NCBI GenBank assembly: GCA_902492105.1
Contig: CABUKD010000016.1
Span: 1 to 42,983 of the forward strand
Direction of reading: 5' to 3'
Source: an uncultured Clostridium sp.
GTDB lineage: Bacteria > Bacillota > Clostridia > TANB77 > CAG-508
Length of the DNA: 42,983 nucleotides
The position numbers and the translations under genes are program-made. Shown here piece by piece: positions 1 to 7,730 of the stretch (positions within the stretch are counted from its first letter, which is position 1; the number at the start of each line of letters is the position of its first letter). Below the pieces are notes generated by a model. It was not told the DNA's origin and did no database searches. It was given only the letters and a program-made list of their open reading frames with translations.

Positions 1-90
1 TAGGACTAATTTCTATTTATATATTTGAGACTTGCTTTTACTTTTTCACTTCTCGAGAACTAAAAAAAGACAAATAATTACAAAATTCCC

Positions 91-119
91 TTGACTTCGT
101 AAAAATGTTGTAATAAAAT
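91..119 (+). promoter_or_regulatory. Promoter of the first gene
   Basis: TTGACT (91-96), a 17-nt spacer and TAAAAT (114-119). A second possible -10, TATAAT at 180-185, has only a weak -35 (TTGTAG, 157-162). Either would drive the gene at 236. Confidence 0.6.
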
Positions 120-235
120 TGTAACAGAAATGTAAAAGAAAAAGTAAAAAATCCTATTGTAGTTTTAGAAAATTCAGTGTATAATAATAACGACGTAGGA
201 AGAACAAACATAGGACAAAGGAGGGAAGGTTTACA

Positions 236-1081
236 ATGTCTAAATCTGGCATAGTAAACGTGAGAATGGTTATCACGGAAGAAAAAATATTATCAAATAT
301 CGACAAAGTACAAAAATTAATTAATCCAAACAGCAAAAAGCAAATTGTACAATTAGAGGAAGATGCATACTTTAAAGACTTAATAGAATCAATTAAAACT
401 TATTTAATTGAATACCCAAAGAAAAAGAATTTTCCTAAAAGTGTATATAAAGCAGCTTATGGATTAGTAGAATATGCAACCAATCAATTTGAAGAAAACA
501 CTAAAAGAATCGAAGAATTAATTCGCCAAAGAGAGAAAAATATTTCTCTAGCAGGTGACTTAAGAGAAGCTTTAGATGCAGTAGAAAATAAAGAAGAAGA
601 TTGGAAACAAACGGTAAGAAATATCGCTGCCGATTTTCCAGAAGATATTATTGATACTTTAGGATTAATAGGTAGAACAAAATCCAATAAATCACAAAAC
701 TACCAAGATGCTGTAAAACTAATTAATGCTAGAATTGTTAACTTAGAGTCTAACTTACATATAGAAATTGATATGGAAAGAATAGAAGACAGATCTAAAG
801 CATTAAGTTATATTGGAATTGAAGTAGCAGATGCATTAAAATTAATACCAACACCACAAGAAGACGAACAAGAAGAAGCTGTACAACAAATACTAGAAGA
901 AATACCAGCAGAAGATAAAACTTACTTTGAACAAACAAGAGTAGAAGTAAAACCTTCTTTATGGCAAAGATTTAAAAATAGTAAATTTGTAAAAGCAATT
1001 ACTTATGCATTTAAGATAAAAGTAGTTCTTCAAGTTCCAGCAGCGCTTCCAGAAGGAAGAGGAGAAAATAAAGAAAATTAA
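236..1081 (+). CDS. Conserved hypothetical cytoplasmic protein
   Basis: 281 aa, preceded by AAGGAGGG with normal spacing to ATG 236. I do not recognise the family. It has no signal peptide and no membrane segment. It is highly charged and probably mostly helical, with Glu/Lys/Arg-rich stretches around residues 85-125 that may form a coiled coil and an acidic Glu/Gln segment near 205-230. The last 35 residues are basic, then hydrophobic, and end with a charged tail. It has its own promoter upstream and a hairpin terminator 20 bp after the stop, so it is monocistronic. No CGG codon. Function unknown. Confidence 0.8.
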   Translation: MSKSGIVNVRMVITEEKILSNIDKVQKLINPNSKKQIVQLEEDAYFKDLIESIKTYLIEYPKKKNFPKSVYKAAYGLVEYATNQFEENTKRIEELIRQREKNISLAGDLREALDAVENKEEDWKQTVRNIAADFPEDIIDTLGLIGRTKSNKSQNYQDAVKLINARIVNLESNLHIEIDMERIEDRSKALSYIGIEVADALKLIPTPQEDEQEEAVQQILEEIPAEDKTYFEQTRVEVKPSLWQRFKNSKFVKAITYAFKIKVVLQVPAALPEGRGENKEN

Positions 1082-1102
1082 GGGTAATTTTTAAATAAAG
1101 AA

Positions 1103-1133
1103 AAGTGGTTGGTTAATGAGCTAACCACTTTTT
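1103..1133 (+). terminator. Rho-independent terminator
   Basis: AAGTGGTT (1103-1110) pairs with AACCACTT (1123-1130) and is followed by a T run. It closes the transcript of the gene ending at 1081. Confidence 0.8.
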
Positions 1134-1228
1134 CATTCATTTAAAAAGTAGAATATTAAGAACAAATTTGAAATTTAAATATAATTTATTAATTTAACTA
1201 CTTTTTAATAGAAATAAAGCTTAAAGTA

Positions 1229-1257
1229 TTGACTTTTTCTAAAAAATGCTTTATACT
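1229..1257 (+). promoter_or_regulatory. tRNA promoter
   Basis: TTGACT (1229-1234), a 17-nt spacer, TATACT (1252-1257), placed about 20 bp before the tRNA-Met gene. Confidence 0.8.
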
Positions 1258-1276
1258 TAAAACTGCGTTTGAATAT

Positions 1277-1353
1277 GCGCCATTAGCTCAGTTGGTCAGA
1301 GCAACCGGCTCATAACCGGTGGGTCCAAGGTTCGAATCCTTGATGGCGCACCA
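1277..1353 (+). tRNA. tRNA-Met (anticodon CAU)
   Basis: Full cloverleaf: acceptor stem GCGCCAT/ATGGCGC, D arm GCTC/GAGC, anticodon stem ACCGG/CCGGT around loop CTCATAA (anticodon CAT), T arm CAAGG-TTCGAAT-CCTTG, and encoded CCA. The non-initiator acceptor pairing suggests elongator Met. A CAU anticodon could also belong to tRNA-Ile2 (modified to lysidine), and I cannot separate the two by eye. Confidence 0.93.
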
Positions 1354-1369
1354 AAAAATGAAAAAATGC

Positions 1370-1398
1370 TTGACAAATTTACTGTAAAAAGGTATAAT
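1370..1398 (+). promoter_or_regulatory. Consensus promoter of tRNA-Tyr
   Basis: TTGACA (1370-1375), a 17-nt spacer and TATAAT (1393-1398), a perfect match to the housekeeping consensus, about 30 bp before the tRNA. Confidence 0.9.
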
Positions 1399-1426
1399 AA
1401 GCAAGTGTTATAATTAAATAATACAT

Positions 1427-1750
1427 GGGCAGATGGCCGAGTGGCTAAAGGCGGCAGACTGTAGGCTTTGATTTTTAAAATCGAAAAATCAGAAATTGCA
1501 GCCCATACAAGTAATTGTATGGTGTACACCGGGCTAATTCGGGGAAGTCTTAACAGTTAGGCTGATGATAATCCCGAGCTAGAAAAGAAATTTTCGAGTG
1601 TAGAGACTTTATACCTGGTATCCATATCATATGAAAATATGGATAAAGAGAAAGTCCAGACTACAAACATGTATATGGTAGTGAAAACTATAGTAGTAAG
1701 AAATCTGTTCTCGTACGAGTACGATGGTTCGAATCCATCTCTGCCCACCA
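1427..1750 (+). tRNA. tRNA-Tyr (GUA) interrupted by a group I intron
   Basis: The exons 1427-1462 and 1701-1750 join into a class II tRNA. Acceptor stem is GGGCAGA/TCTGCCC, anticodon arm is GCAGA-CTGTAAA-TCTGT with anticodon GTA, there is a long variable arm with CTCGTACGAG, T arm is GATGG-TTCGAAT-CCATC, and CCA is encoded. The 238-nt insert lies inside the anticodon, between U35 and A36, so no functional tyrosine tRNA is made without splicing. Whether it is the only tRNA-Tyr gene cannot be judged from this window. Confidence 0.92.
1463..1700 (+). ncRNA. Self-splicing group I intron (IC3-like, tRNA type)
   Basis: The 5' exon ends in U1462, which forms the diagnostic U-G wobble with G1498 in P1: CTGT (1459-1462) pairs with the guide GCAG (1498-1501). 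A hairpin GATTTTT/AAAAATC (1470-1490) extends P1. P2 is CCATACAA-GTAA-TTGTATGG (1503-1522). The core carries the AATTCGG-GAA segment near 1538, the GTAGAGACT block near 1599-1608 and AGTCCA near 1653, matching the order P4-P6, P3/P8, P7 in the Azoarcus tRNA-Ile intron. P8 is the hairpin near 1619-1644. A GAAA-capped hairpin near the 3' end fits P9. The last intron base is the expected omega-G at 1700. The intron holds no reading frame. Confidence 0.87.
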
Positions 1751-1780
1751 ATAAAACAAGTTTAAACTTGTTTTATTTTT
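1751..1780 (+). terminator. Terminator after tRNA-Tyr
   Basis: A perfect palindrome, ATAAAACAAG-TTTAAA-CTTGTTTTAT (1751-1776), ends in a T run. It separates the tRNA transcript from the endonuclease gene. Confidence 0.85.
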
Positions 1781-1825
1781 AAAGTGTATATACAAACATA
1801 TGTTTATATATACAAAGGAGAATTT

Positions 1826-2206
1826 ATGAAATTTGTAACAAATAGAGAAAAAGGAAATTCTGGATTAGGAATTGCAATTGCTTACTTTTCCACAAATGGA
1901 TATACGGTATCAATACCTTTAAATGATACACAAGATTATGACTTAGTAGTGGAAAAAGAAAATACCTTTTATAGTGTACAGGTAAAAGCAACAGGATGTA
2001 AGACAAAATATAAAAACTATCAAGTTGCTTTAAAAAGTTGTGGAGGGACGAAAGGTCTTAAATATAAAACTGTTATCGAAACTAATGTTGATTTACTATT
2101 TATAGTAACAGCAGAGGGAGAAATGTATTTAATTCCTAAAAAGAATATTAAAAATTATTCTACAATTACATTAGGAACACTATATGAAAAGTATAAAGTA
2201 AGATAA
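1826..2206 (+). CDS. PD-(D/E)XK homing-type endonuclease beside the intron
   Basis: 126 aa. The start is ATG 1826, five bases after AAAGGAG (1814-1820); a longer reading from 1784 would begin before this ribosome site. The N-terminal helix has the acidic residue in EKGNSGLG, followed by the PD-(D/E)XK core: Asp in QDYDLVVEK, then the QxK strand FYSVQVKAT. This layout fits the I-Ssp6803I family (Pfam PDDEXK_5), in which Gln-x-Lys replaces (D/E)xK. The known member is encoded inside a cyanobacterial tRNA-fMet group I intron and spreads it. Here the gene lies 76 bp downstream of the intron, outside both intron and tRNA, behind a terminator. I infer that it cuts intron-less tRNA-Tyr alleles. A host nuclease of the same fold is the alternative. 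Confidence 0.75.
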   Translation: MKFVTNREKGNSGLGIAIAYFSTNGYTVSIPLNDTQDYDLVVEKENTFYSVQVKATGCKTKYKNYQVALKSCGGTKGLKYKTVIETNVDLLFIVTAEGEMYLIPKKNIKNYSTITLGTLYEKYKVR

Positions 2207-2208
2207 GA

Positions 2209-2238
2209 TTGACATAATATTACACATTATGCTATAAT
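2209..2238 (+). promoter_or_regulatory. Promoter of the small Cys protein
   Basis: TTGACA (2209-2214), an 18-nt spacer and TATAAT (2233-2238). The -35 begins just after the stop codon of the endonuclease gene. Confidence 0.85.
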
Positions 2239-2282
2239 TTTATCAGTAAACTTTTTAAGCTTCAATAGGAGGAAGGAAAAAA

Positions 2283-2498
2283 ATGACAAGAGAAGAAGAA
2301 TACTTGGAAAAGTATCAGGACTTAATTCAGCACTGTTATGCATGTCGAAGTAAACCAATGCCACCACCTCCTGAAAGGTGCCAATATTCTTGTGCTGTTG
2401 GAATACGGCTCCATTACTTAGAAGATGAATTTAGTGATGTAACTGGTTGGAACCACCAAAAATGGCACAAGGATACGGACAAAAAAGAAGAGGAGTAA
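2283..2498 (+). CDS. Small Cys-containing protein, probable zinc binder
   Basis: 71 aa with AGGAGG in front. Four cysteines in a CxxC-x11-CxxxC arrangement (residues 18, 21, 33, 37) surround a Pro-rich loop (MPPPPER), suggesting a metal knuckle. The second half is acidic and Trp/His-bearing and ends in KKEEE. The family is not recognised. Its own promoter and a terminator overlapping the stop make it monocistronic. It carries one in-frame CGG (2406), followed by C and apparently read normally, because the downstream frame continues sensibly to a stop sitting in the terminator stem. Confidence 0.75.
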   Translation: MTREEEYLEKYQDLIQHCYACRSKPMPPPPERCQYSCAVGIRLHYLEDEFSDVTGWNHQKWHKDTDKKEEE

Positions 2499-2518
2499 AT
2501 TTTACTCCTCCATTTTTT
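2490..2518 (+). terminator. Terminator overlapping a stop codon
   Basis: GAGGAGTAAA (2490-2499) pairs with TTTACTCCTC (2501-2510), then a T run. The TAA stop (2496-2498) is part of the stem. Confidence 0.85.
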
Positions 2519-2571
2519 ATGACAATTAACTTTCTTTACTTTACATTATTTTCATTTGTAATTTAAAATTA

Positions 2572-3303
2572 CTATTTATTATATTCACTTTCAAATGTAG
2601 ACTGATCAGCTAGAATCTCATCTGCCTGGTCTTGTGTTAAATAGCCATTTTCTACCATAGTAGAAACTACTTTTCTTTGTCTATCTAAAGTTAAATCTAA
2701 ATTAGCAGTAGGTGCATATACACTTGGGGCATTTGGTATTCCTGCCATCATAGTTGCTTCAAATAAAGTCATTTTACTAGCATTTTTTCCTAAATATCCT
2801 TGGCAAGCCTCTTCAATACCATAATAGCCATCACCAAAGTAAATAGTATTCATATAAAGTTCTAATATTTCATCTTTTTCATAAGCATTTTCTAAATCAT
2901 AAGCCATAAAAATCTCTGCAAATTTTCGGTAAATAGGGTTATTGTCTTCAGAAATAAAATATAAATTTTTAGCCACTTGCTGTGTAATAGTACTACCACC
3001 TTCTAACAATTGACCATAACGCATATTAGTAATTAAAGCTCTACCTATAGCAATTACATCAATAGGGCCATGATCATAAAAACGATGGTCTTCTACAGAA
3101 ACAACAGCATTTTTATAATCCACTGGCAAATCTTTTAAATATACGTAATCATCATCTTGTTGTACTTGTTTTATTTTATCTTCTAAACTAATTTGGTCTA
3201 GAGCTTCTTTATACATCTTATGTCCTTGATATAACACAAAAGCACCTACAATTATACCTAAAACTAATAGGATAATTAAGATTCTTAAAATCCACTTTTT
3301 CAT
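2572..3303 (-). CDS. Monofunctional peptidoglycan glycosyltransferase (GT51)
   Basis: 243 aa. It polymerises lipid II into glycan strands on the outer face of the membrane. Residues 5-27 form one N-terminal membrane anchor. The GT51 motifs follow in order: the catalytic Glu in SVEDHRFYDHG, GGSTITQQVAKN, then the helix with ELYMNTIYFGDGYYGIEEA. The reading ends after the glycosyltransferase domain with no penicillin-binding domain, so it is monofunctional like MtgA/Sgt enzymes and of normal length for them. AAAGGA lies about 14 bases before the ATG. The gene stands alone and opposes its neighbours. Confidence 0.92.
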   Translation of the reverse strand: MKKWILRILIILLVLGIIVGAFVLYQGHKMYKEALDQISLEDKIKQVQQDDDYVYLKDLPVDYKNAVVSVEDHRFYDHGPIDVIAIGRALITNMRYGQLLEGGSTITQQVAKNLYFISEDNNPIYRKFAEIFMAYDLENAYEKDEILELYMNTIYFGDGYYGIEEACQGYLGKNASKMTLFEATMMAGIPNAPSVYAPTANLDLTLDRQRKVVSTMVENGYLTQDQADEILADQSTFESEYNK

Positions 3304-3520
3304 AAATACTTATTTTTTCCTTTCTATTTTTCCTTTCGAATTTGTGTTTTTACTTTTTGTTTATAAAACTATTATAACGTTTTTTGTACAAAAAAGCTAT
3401 TAAAATTTTCTTAATTATAAAAAATAGTTACAATTCACAGTCATCATATTTCTCTAAAATAACATCAAGTAAAAAGTTAAAAGAATTCTCTAAAATAAAA
3501 ATTAAATGAGAGTAAATATA

Positions 3521-3550
3521 TTGACATTTTTTTTATGTTATTTATATAAT
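3521..3550 (+). promoter_or_regulatory. Promoter of the MFS gene
   Basis: TTGACA (3521-3526), an 18-nt spacer and TATAAT (3545-3550). Transcription should begin near 3557, so the mRNA would start almost at the ribosome site and carry a leader of only about 40 nt. Confidence 0.85.
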
Positions 3551-3556
3551 GTGCAT

Positions 3557-3599
3557 AGGAGGTGAAAGCTGAGTTTATCTACTCGGCATCTTTATAGTG
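3557..3599 (+). promoter_or_regulatory. Ribosome site split from its start codon by a hairpin
   Basis: AGGAGGTG (3557-3564) is 32 nt from the only plausible start, GTG 3597. Between them GCTGAGT (3568-3574) and ACTCGGC (3581-3587) form a 7-bp hairpin with a 6-nt loop (one G-U pair). The hairpin ends exactly 9 nt before GTG. Looping it out gives near-normal spacing. The same design occurs at 15534 and 24828. Confidence 0.7.
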
Positions 3600-4865
3600 G
3601 AAAATTCAAAAGAAAAACAATATAATGTACGACTATATCCCATTTATAAAATGTTATCATGGGATTTATTATTCTATTACTCTATCTCTTTTCTATTTTT
3701 AACACAAGTAAAGCAAATTAGTGCTGCAGATGTTTTGTTAGCAGAAGCTTTTTATCCTATTTTTAGGTCCGTTTTATTAATGCCTTTAACTGCTCTTTGT
3801 ACAAAAATAGGAAAAAGAAAAAGCTTAATTATTGCTAATATGATAAATGCACTTTCTATTTTTAGCTATTTAATCGCACAAAATTTAGTTTATGTTTTTA
3901 TCGGACAATTACTATCTGCAATTGCATTTAATATGAAAGGCGTAACAGAAACGAATTTATTATATGACAACTTACCAAAAGATGAAAAGAGAGGTTTAAG
4001 ATTTTCTAAAATTGATGGAAATGGAACTTCTTGGTATTATTATACAGATGGAATTACAGCGGTAATTTCAGGCTTCTTATATGTTTGGAATGGTTATTTA
4101 CCATTTCTATTGTGTTTGCTATGTTGTATTTTGTCCACGGCATTAGCCTTTAAATTTAAAGAAACAGAAGATATTGTCCAAAAAGAATTTAGCATGAGAA
4201 ATTACATGAAAAATTTAAGATATTCTTTTCGATATATGTTCCAATCTAAGAGATTAAAATATTTATTACTATTTGGTGGAACTTTATCTGGTTTATTTGC
4301 TTGTTTGGTAAGTTTAAGAAGCGGAACATTAGAACAACTAGGAGTACCAGAGCAATATTTTGGTATTATTTTTGCTGTACTAGGTATTGTTTCTGGAATT
4401 AGTGCAAAAAATCAAAATAGAATTCATAACCATTATAGGAATAAAACATTAGCTTATTTAGCATTACCTACTACAATCACTTGCATGATAGTGGGATTTT
4501 GTATTGCAGGAAAGCTACCTTACTATGTGGCTTTAGTTATTATTTTGCTTTCCTTTTTCATACAATATCTTGCTAGAGGCCCATTCTATACACTTATTAG
4601 AAGATACCTAAATAACTTTACTACTGCAACTGTACGTAATAAAATTACATCTTCTTATAACTTAATGGAAAGTATCATGAGAGCTATTATAACTTTAATG
4701 GCTTCCGGATTATTAAGAATTACAACACCATCTAATACCATATTGGTTATTGGCTGTATTTTGACTATTATGTTTGTGCTATTATTAGACAAAATGAGAA
4801 ATAAGGTAGGACTAAAACCAGAGGAATATCCTAAAAAAGAAATTGAATTTTTAGAAATTAAGTAG
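3597..4865 (+). CDS. MFS transporter
   Basis: 422 aa with about 12 hydrophobic segments and the MFS loop motif between segments 2 and 3 (TKIGKRKS). The N-terminus RLYPIYKMLSWDLLFYY matches a clostridial MFS group of unknown substrate. The GTG start is chosen because the upstream frame has a stop at 3570 and no ATG. The strong ribosome site lies 32 nt upstream behind a hairpin. The C-terminus is a short charged cytoplasmic tail (PEEYPKKEIEF). No regulator or partner gene is adjacent, so the cargo cannot be inferred. Confidence 0.85.
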   Translation: MENSKEKQYNVRLYPIYKMLSWDLLFYYSISFLFLTQVKQISAADVLLAEAFYPIFRSVLLMPLTALCTKIGKRKSLIIANMINALSIFSYLIAQNLVYVFIGQLLSAIAFNMKGVTETNLLYDNLPKDEKRGLRFSKIDGNGTSWYYYTDGITAVISGFLYVWNGYLPFLLCLLCCILSTALAFKFKETEDIVQKEFSMRNYMKNLRYSFRYMFQSKRLKYLLLFGGTLSGLFACLVSLRSGTLEQLGVPEQYFGIIFAVLGIVSGISAKNQNRIHNHYRNKTLAYLALPTTITCMIVGFCIAGKLPYYVALVIILLSFFIQYLARGPFYTLIRRYLNNFTTATVRNKITSSYNLMESIMRAIITLMASGLLRITTPSNTILVIGCILTIMFVLLLDKMRNKVGLKPEEYPKKEIEFLEIK

Positions 4866-4911
4866 TTATTTATAAAACAATTTATTTTGCTTAAATATTT
4901 CTTCAAATCAA

Positions 4912-4940
4912 TTGACAAAAATCATAAGTTAATAGATAAT
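4912..4940 (+). promoter_or_regulatory. Probable glgP promoter
   Basis: TTGACA (4912-4917), a 17-nt spacer and GATAAT (4935-4940). The following leader of about 150 nt is AT-rich and shows no clear fold. Confidence 0.6.
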
Positions 4941-5098
4941 AAAGACATAATAAAAATTGTAAAAATAATATAAAAATAAAAAGAAATAGACTAAAATTTC
5001 AAAAGTTAATAGATTTAACATGAATTATTAAAAATAAAAAGTACTAATATAAAAATTGCAAAAGAAATAAAGAAAATACAAAGGAGGAACTATAAAAA

Positions 5099-7663
5099 AT
5101 GTATGTATTTAACCATATTACCGTAAATCCACAATTACCTAAAAGAATTGAGAAACTAAAAGAAATAAGCTATAACCTTTGGTGGTCATGGAATACAGAT
5201 TTTTTAAGGCTTTTTAAAGTAATGGATATAGATCTATGGGAAAAAATAGATAAAAATCCTGTAAAGTTCTTAAAACAAGTAACACAAGAAAAAATAGAAC
5301 AAGCCATGCAAAATACAGAATTTTTAAAGGCCTACGATAAAGTAGTAGAAGACTTTGAAGACTATATGAAAAGCAAAAACACATGGTTTTCTAAAAAGTA
5401 TCCTGAAAACCGTAATGATTTGATTGCCTATTTTTCAGCAGAATATGGGTTGGACCAAATTCTACCTATTTATTCAGGTGGACTTGGTATTTTATCAGGT
5501 GACCATCTAAAATCTGCAAGTGACTTAGGTGTTCCATTAGTTGCAGTAGGTTTATTATATCAAAATGGATATTTTCATCAAAAAATTAATGGTCGTGGAG
5601 AACAAGAAACAGAATATTATGATATTGAAGTAGAAAATTTGCCATTAACCAGAGTAAAAGATTGTAATGGCAAAGATATTTTAGTTGCCATTCAACTTCC
5701 AAAAAGAAAGCTATATTTAAAAGCATGGAAAATTAATGTAGGAAGAGTAGAATTATATTTACTAGACTCTGACATAGAAGAAAATAATCCAGAATATAGA
5801 CCAATTACCAGAACTCTTTATGGTGGGGACCAAGAAACAAGGATACAACAAGAAATTGTATTAGGTCAAGCAGGAGTAGCTTTATTAAAAGCTCTTGGCT
5901 TAAATCCTACTGTTTACCATATGAATGAGGGACATTCTTCTTTCTTAATTTTAGAATTAATCTATACCATTATGAAAGAAAAGAAAATCTCTTTCCAAAT
6001 GGCAAAAGATATTGTATCTGCTAAAACTGTATTTACTACTCATACACCTGTACCTGCAGGAAATGACATTTTTCCACTTAGCTTAGTAGAAAAATATTTT
6101 AAAGGATTTTGGGATAAATTAGGAATTAGTAAACAAGAATTTTTTCAAATGGGAATGAAACCAGAGGCTCCACTAGATAATGGATTTAATATGGGAATTT
6201 TGGCATTAAAAATAGCAGGAAAGAAAAATGGAGTGAGTAAACTTCATGGCGCAGTTTCTAGAGAACTATTTGGTGATATATGGCCAGAAATAGCTGCTAA
6301 TGAAGCACCTATTACTCATGTAACAAATGGAATTCATACTTGTTCTTGGCTTGCTCCAAACTTAAAAAAATTATATAATCAATATTTAATACCATATTGG
6401 CAAGATAAAATTTATGATAATGAAGTATGGAAAAAAATTGCAGAAATACCAGATAAAGAATTATGGCAAGCACATCAAGCAAGAAAAGAAAAAGTACTTG
6501 CTATTGTTAAAGAAAATACCATTAATCGTTTAAGAAGAAGTGGTTATCGCTATGAAGATATTATGCAAATGCTATCTTCTCTAGATCCTAATGCCTTAAC
6601 TATTGGATTTGCAAGAAGATTTGCAACTTATAAAAGGGCAACATTAATTTTTAAAGATTTAGAAAGAATTACGCAAATTTTAAATGATCAAAATAGAAAA
6701 GTACAAATTATATTTGCAGGAAAGGCACATCCTGCAGATAAAGAAGGTCAAGACTTAATTAAATATATTCATGAAATTTCTATGAAACCACAATTCAAAG
6801 GAAAAATCTTTATTTTAGAAAACTACAATATTGCTATGTCAAGATATTTAATTAGTGGAGTAGATGTATGGCTAAATAATCCTAGAAGACCTATGGAAGC
6901 ATCTGGTACCAGCGGTCAAAAGGCTTCTCTAAATGGCGTTATCAATTTTAGTGTACTAGATGGTTGGTGGTTAGAAGGGTATAATAGTAAAAATGGTTGG
7001 ATGATAGGTGAAAATCAAGAATATGCAGACTATGAAGCCCAAGATAGAGTGGATAGTCAAAGTATTTATGATACGCTAGAAAATAAAATTATTCCAATGT
7101 ATTATGATAAAAATGAAGATGGCATTTCTGAAAAATGGTTACAATATATGAAAGAATCCATTATTTCTACAGGTGGAAGATTTAGTACTTCCAGAATGGT
7201 AACCGATTATACAGATAAACTTTATATGCCACTTTGCAACCTATACCATAACTACTACACAGACTTAGAAAAAGTTGCTCAATTTAATAGCTGGAAAGAA
7301 AGCTTAAAGAGTAGTTGGGAGCAAATAGAAATTACACAAGAAAACAATTTAGATAATATTACTATAGATGCTGGAAACAACATAGAGGTAAAATGTAAAG
7401 TAAAATTAGGAAACATGAAACCAGAAAACATAGAAGCTCAAGTATACTATGGTAAAATTGATGATAATGGAGTAGTGGATGATATTACTATTATTCCAAT
7501 GGAATTAGAGCAAGCAGATGAAGAAAATAGAATTTATGCTTATAAAGCAAAAGTAAAATTAATCAATGGTGGAAGTTATGGTTATACCTTTAGAGTAATG
7601 CCAAAACATGAAATGATTTTAGACTCTGCCAATTTAAATTTAGTAAAATGGATTACAAAATAA
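5099..7663 (+). CDS. glgP: Alpha-glucan (glycogen) phosphorylase
   Basis: 854 aa. It releases glucose-1-phosphate from glycogen or maltodextrin with pyridoxal phosphate. The N-terminal segment with YNLWWSWN (DUF3417 type) marks the archaeal/clostridial alpha-glucan phosphorylase branch of GT35. The core has SGGLGILSGDHLKSASDLG near residue 125, HMNEGHSSF near 280, and the cofactor-site region EASGTSGQKASLNG with VLDGWWLEGY near 600-625. The last 100 residues form a beta-rich domain typical of this branch. A normal AAAGGAGG precedes ATG. No other glycogen gene is adjacent; pyruvate kinase follows from its own promoter. Confidence 0.95.
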   Translation: MYVFNHITVNPQLPKRIEKLKEISYNLWWSWNTDFLRLFKVMDIDLWEKIDKNPVKFLKQVTQEKIEQAMQNTEFLKAYDKVVEDFEDYMKSKNTWFSKKYPENRNDLIAYFSAEYGLDQILPIYSGGLGILSGDHLKSASDLGVPLVAVGLLYQNGYFHQKINGRGEQETEYYDIEVENLPLTRVKDCNGKDILVAIQLPKRKLYLKAWKINVGRVELYLLDSDIEENNPEYRPITRTLYGGDQETRIQQEIVLGQAGVALLKALGLNPTVYHMNEGHSSFLILELIYTIMKEKKISFQMAKDIVSAKTVFTTHTPVPAGNDIFPLSLVEKYFKGFWDKLGISKQEFFQMGMKPEAPLDNGFNMGILALKIAGKKNGVSKLHGAVSRELFGDIWPEIAANEAPITHVTNGIHTCSWLAPNLKKLYNQYLIPYWQDKIYDNEVWKKIAEIPDKELWQAHQARKEKVLAIVKENTINRLRRSGYRYEDIMQMLSSLDPNALTIGFARRFATYKRATLIFKDLERITQILNDQNRKVQIIFAGKAHPADKEGQDLIKYIHEISMKPQFKGKIFILENYNIAMSRYLISGVDVWLNNPRRPMEASGTSGQKASLNGVINFSVLDGWWLEGYNSKNGWMIGENQEYADYEAQDRVDSQSIYDTLENKIIPMYYDKNEDGISEKWLQYMKESIISTGGRFSTSRMVTDYTDKLYMPLCNLYHNYYTDLEKVAQFNSWKESLKSSWEQIEITQENNLDNITIDAGNNIEVKCKVKLGNMKPENIEAQVYYGKIDDNGVVDDITIIPMELEQADEENRIYAYKAKVKLINGGSYGYTFRVMPKHEMILDSANLNLVKWITK

Positions 7664-7673
7664 CCTCCAAACC

Positions 7674-7702
7674 TTGACAAATAGTAAAAAGTATGATATT
7701 CT
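7674..7702 (+). promoter_or_regulatory. pyk promoter
   Basis: TTGACA (7674-7679), a 17-nt spacer and TATTCT (7697-7702) with an extended TG at 7694-7695. Confidence 0.75.
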
Positions 7703-7730
7703 AATAGGCGCGTTTTTAGGAGGGATATTT

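Noticed and set aside
1463..1700. T-box or other riboswitch between the tRNA halves
   Set aside because: The flanks join into a perfect tRNA-Tyr, and the insert has group I core elements in order.
2406..2408. Reassignment of CGG to another amino acid
   Set aside because: It cannot explain the frame changes. The straight-read CGG codons lie in unrecognised proteins, so no alignment tells which residue is expected.
3569..3597. CTG start at 3569 with a +1 shift at the CGG at 3584 leading into the MFS frame
   Set aside because: The spacing to the ribosome site is good, but CTG starts are rare and this CGG is followed by C, unlike the other shift sites. The same bases form a neat hairpin that explains the gap better.
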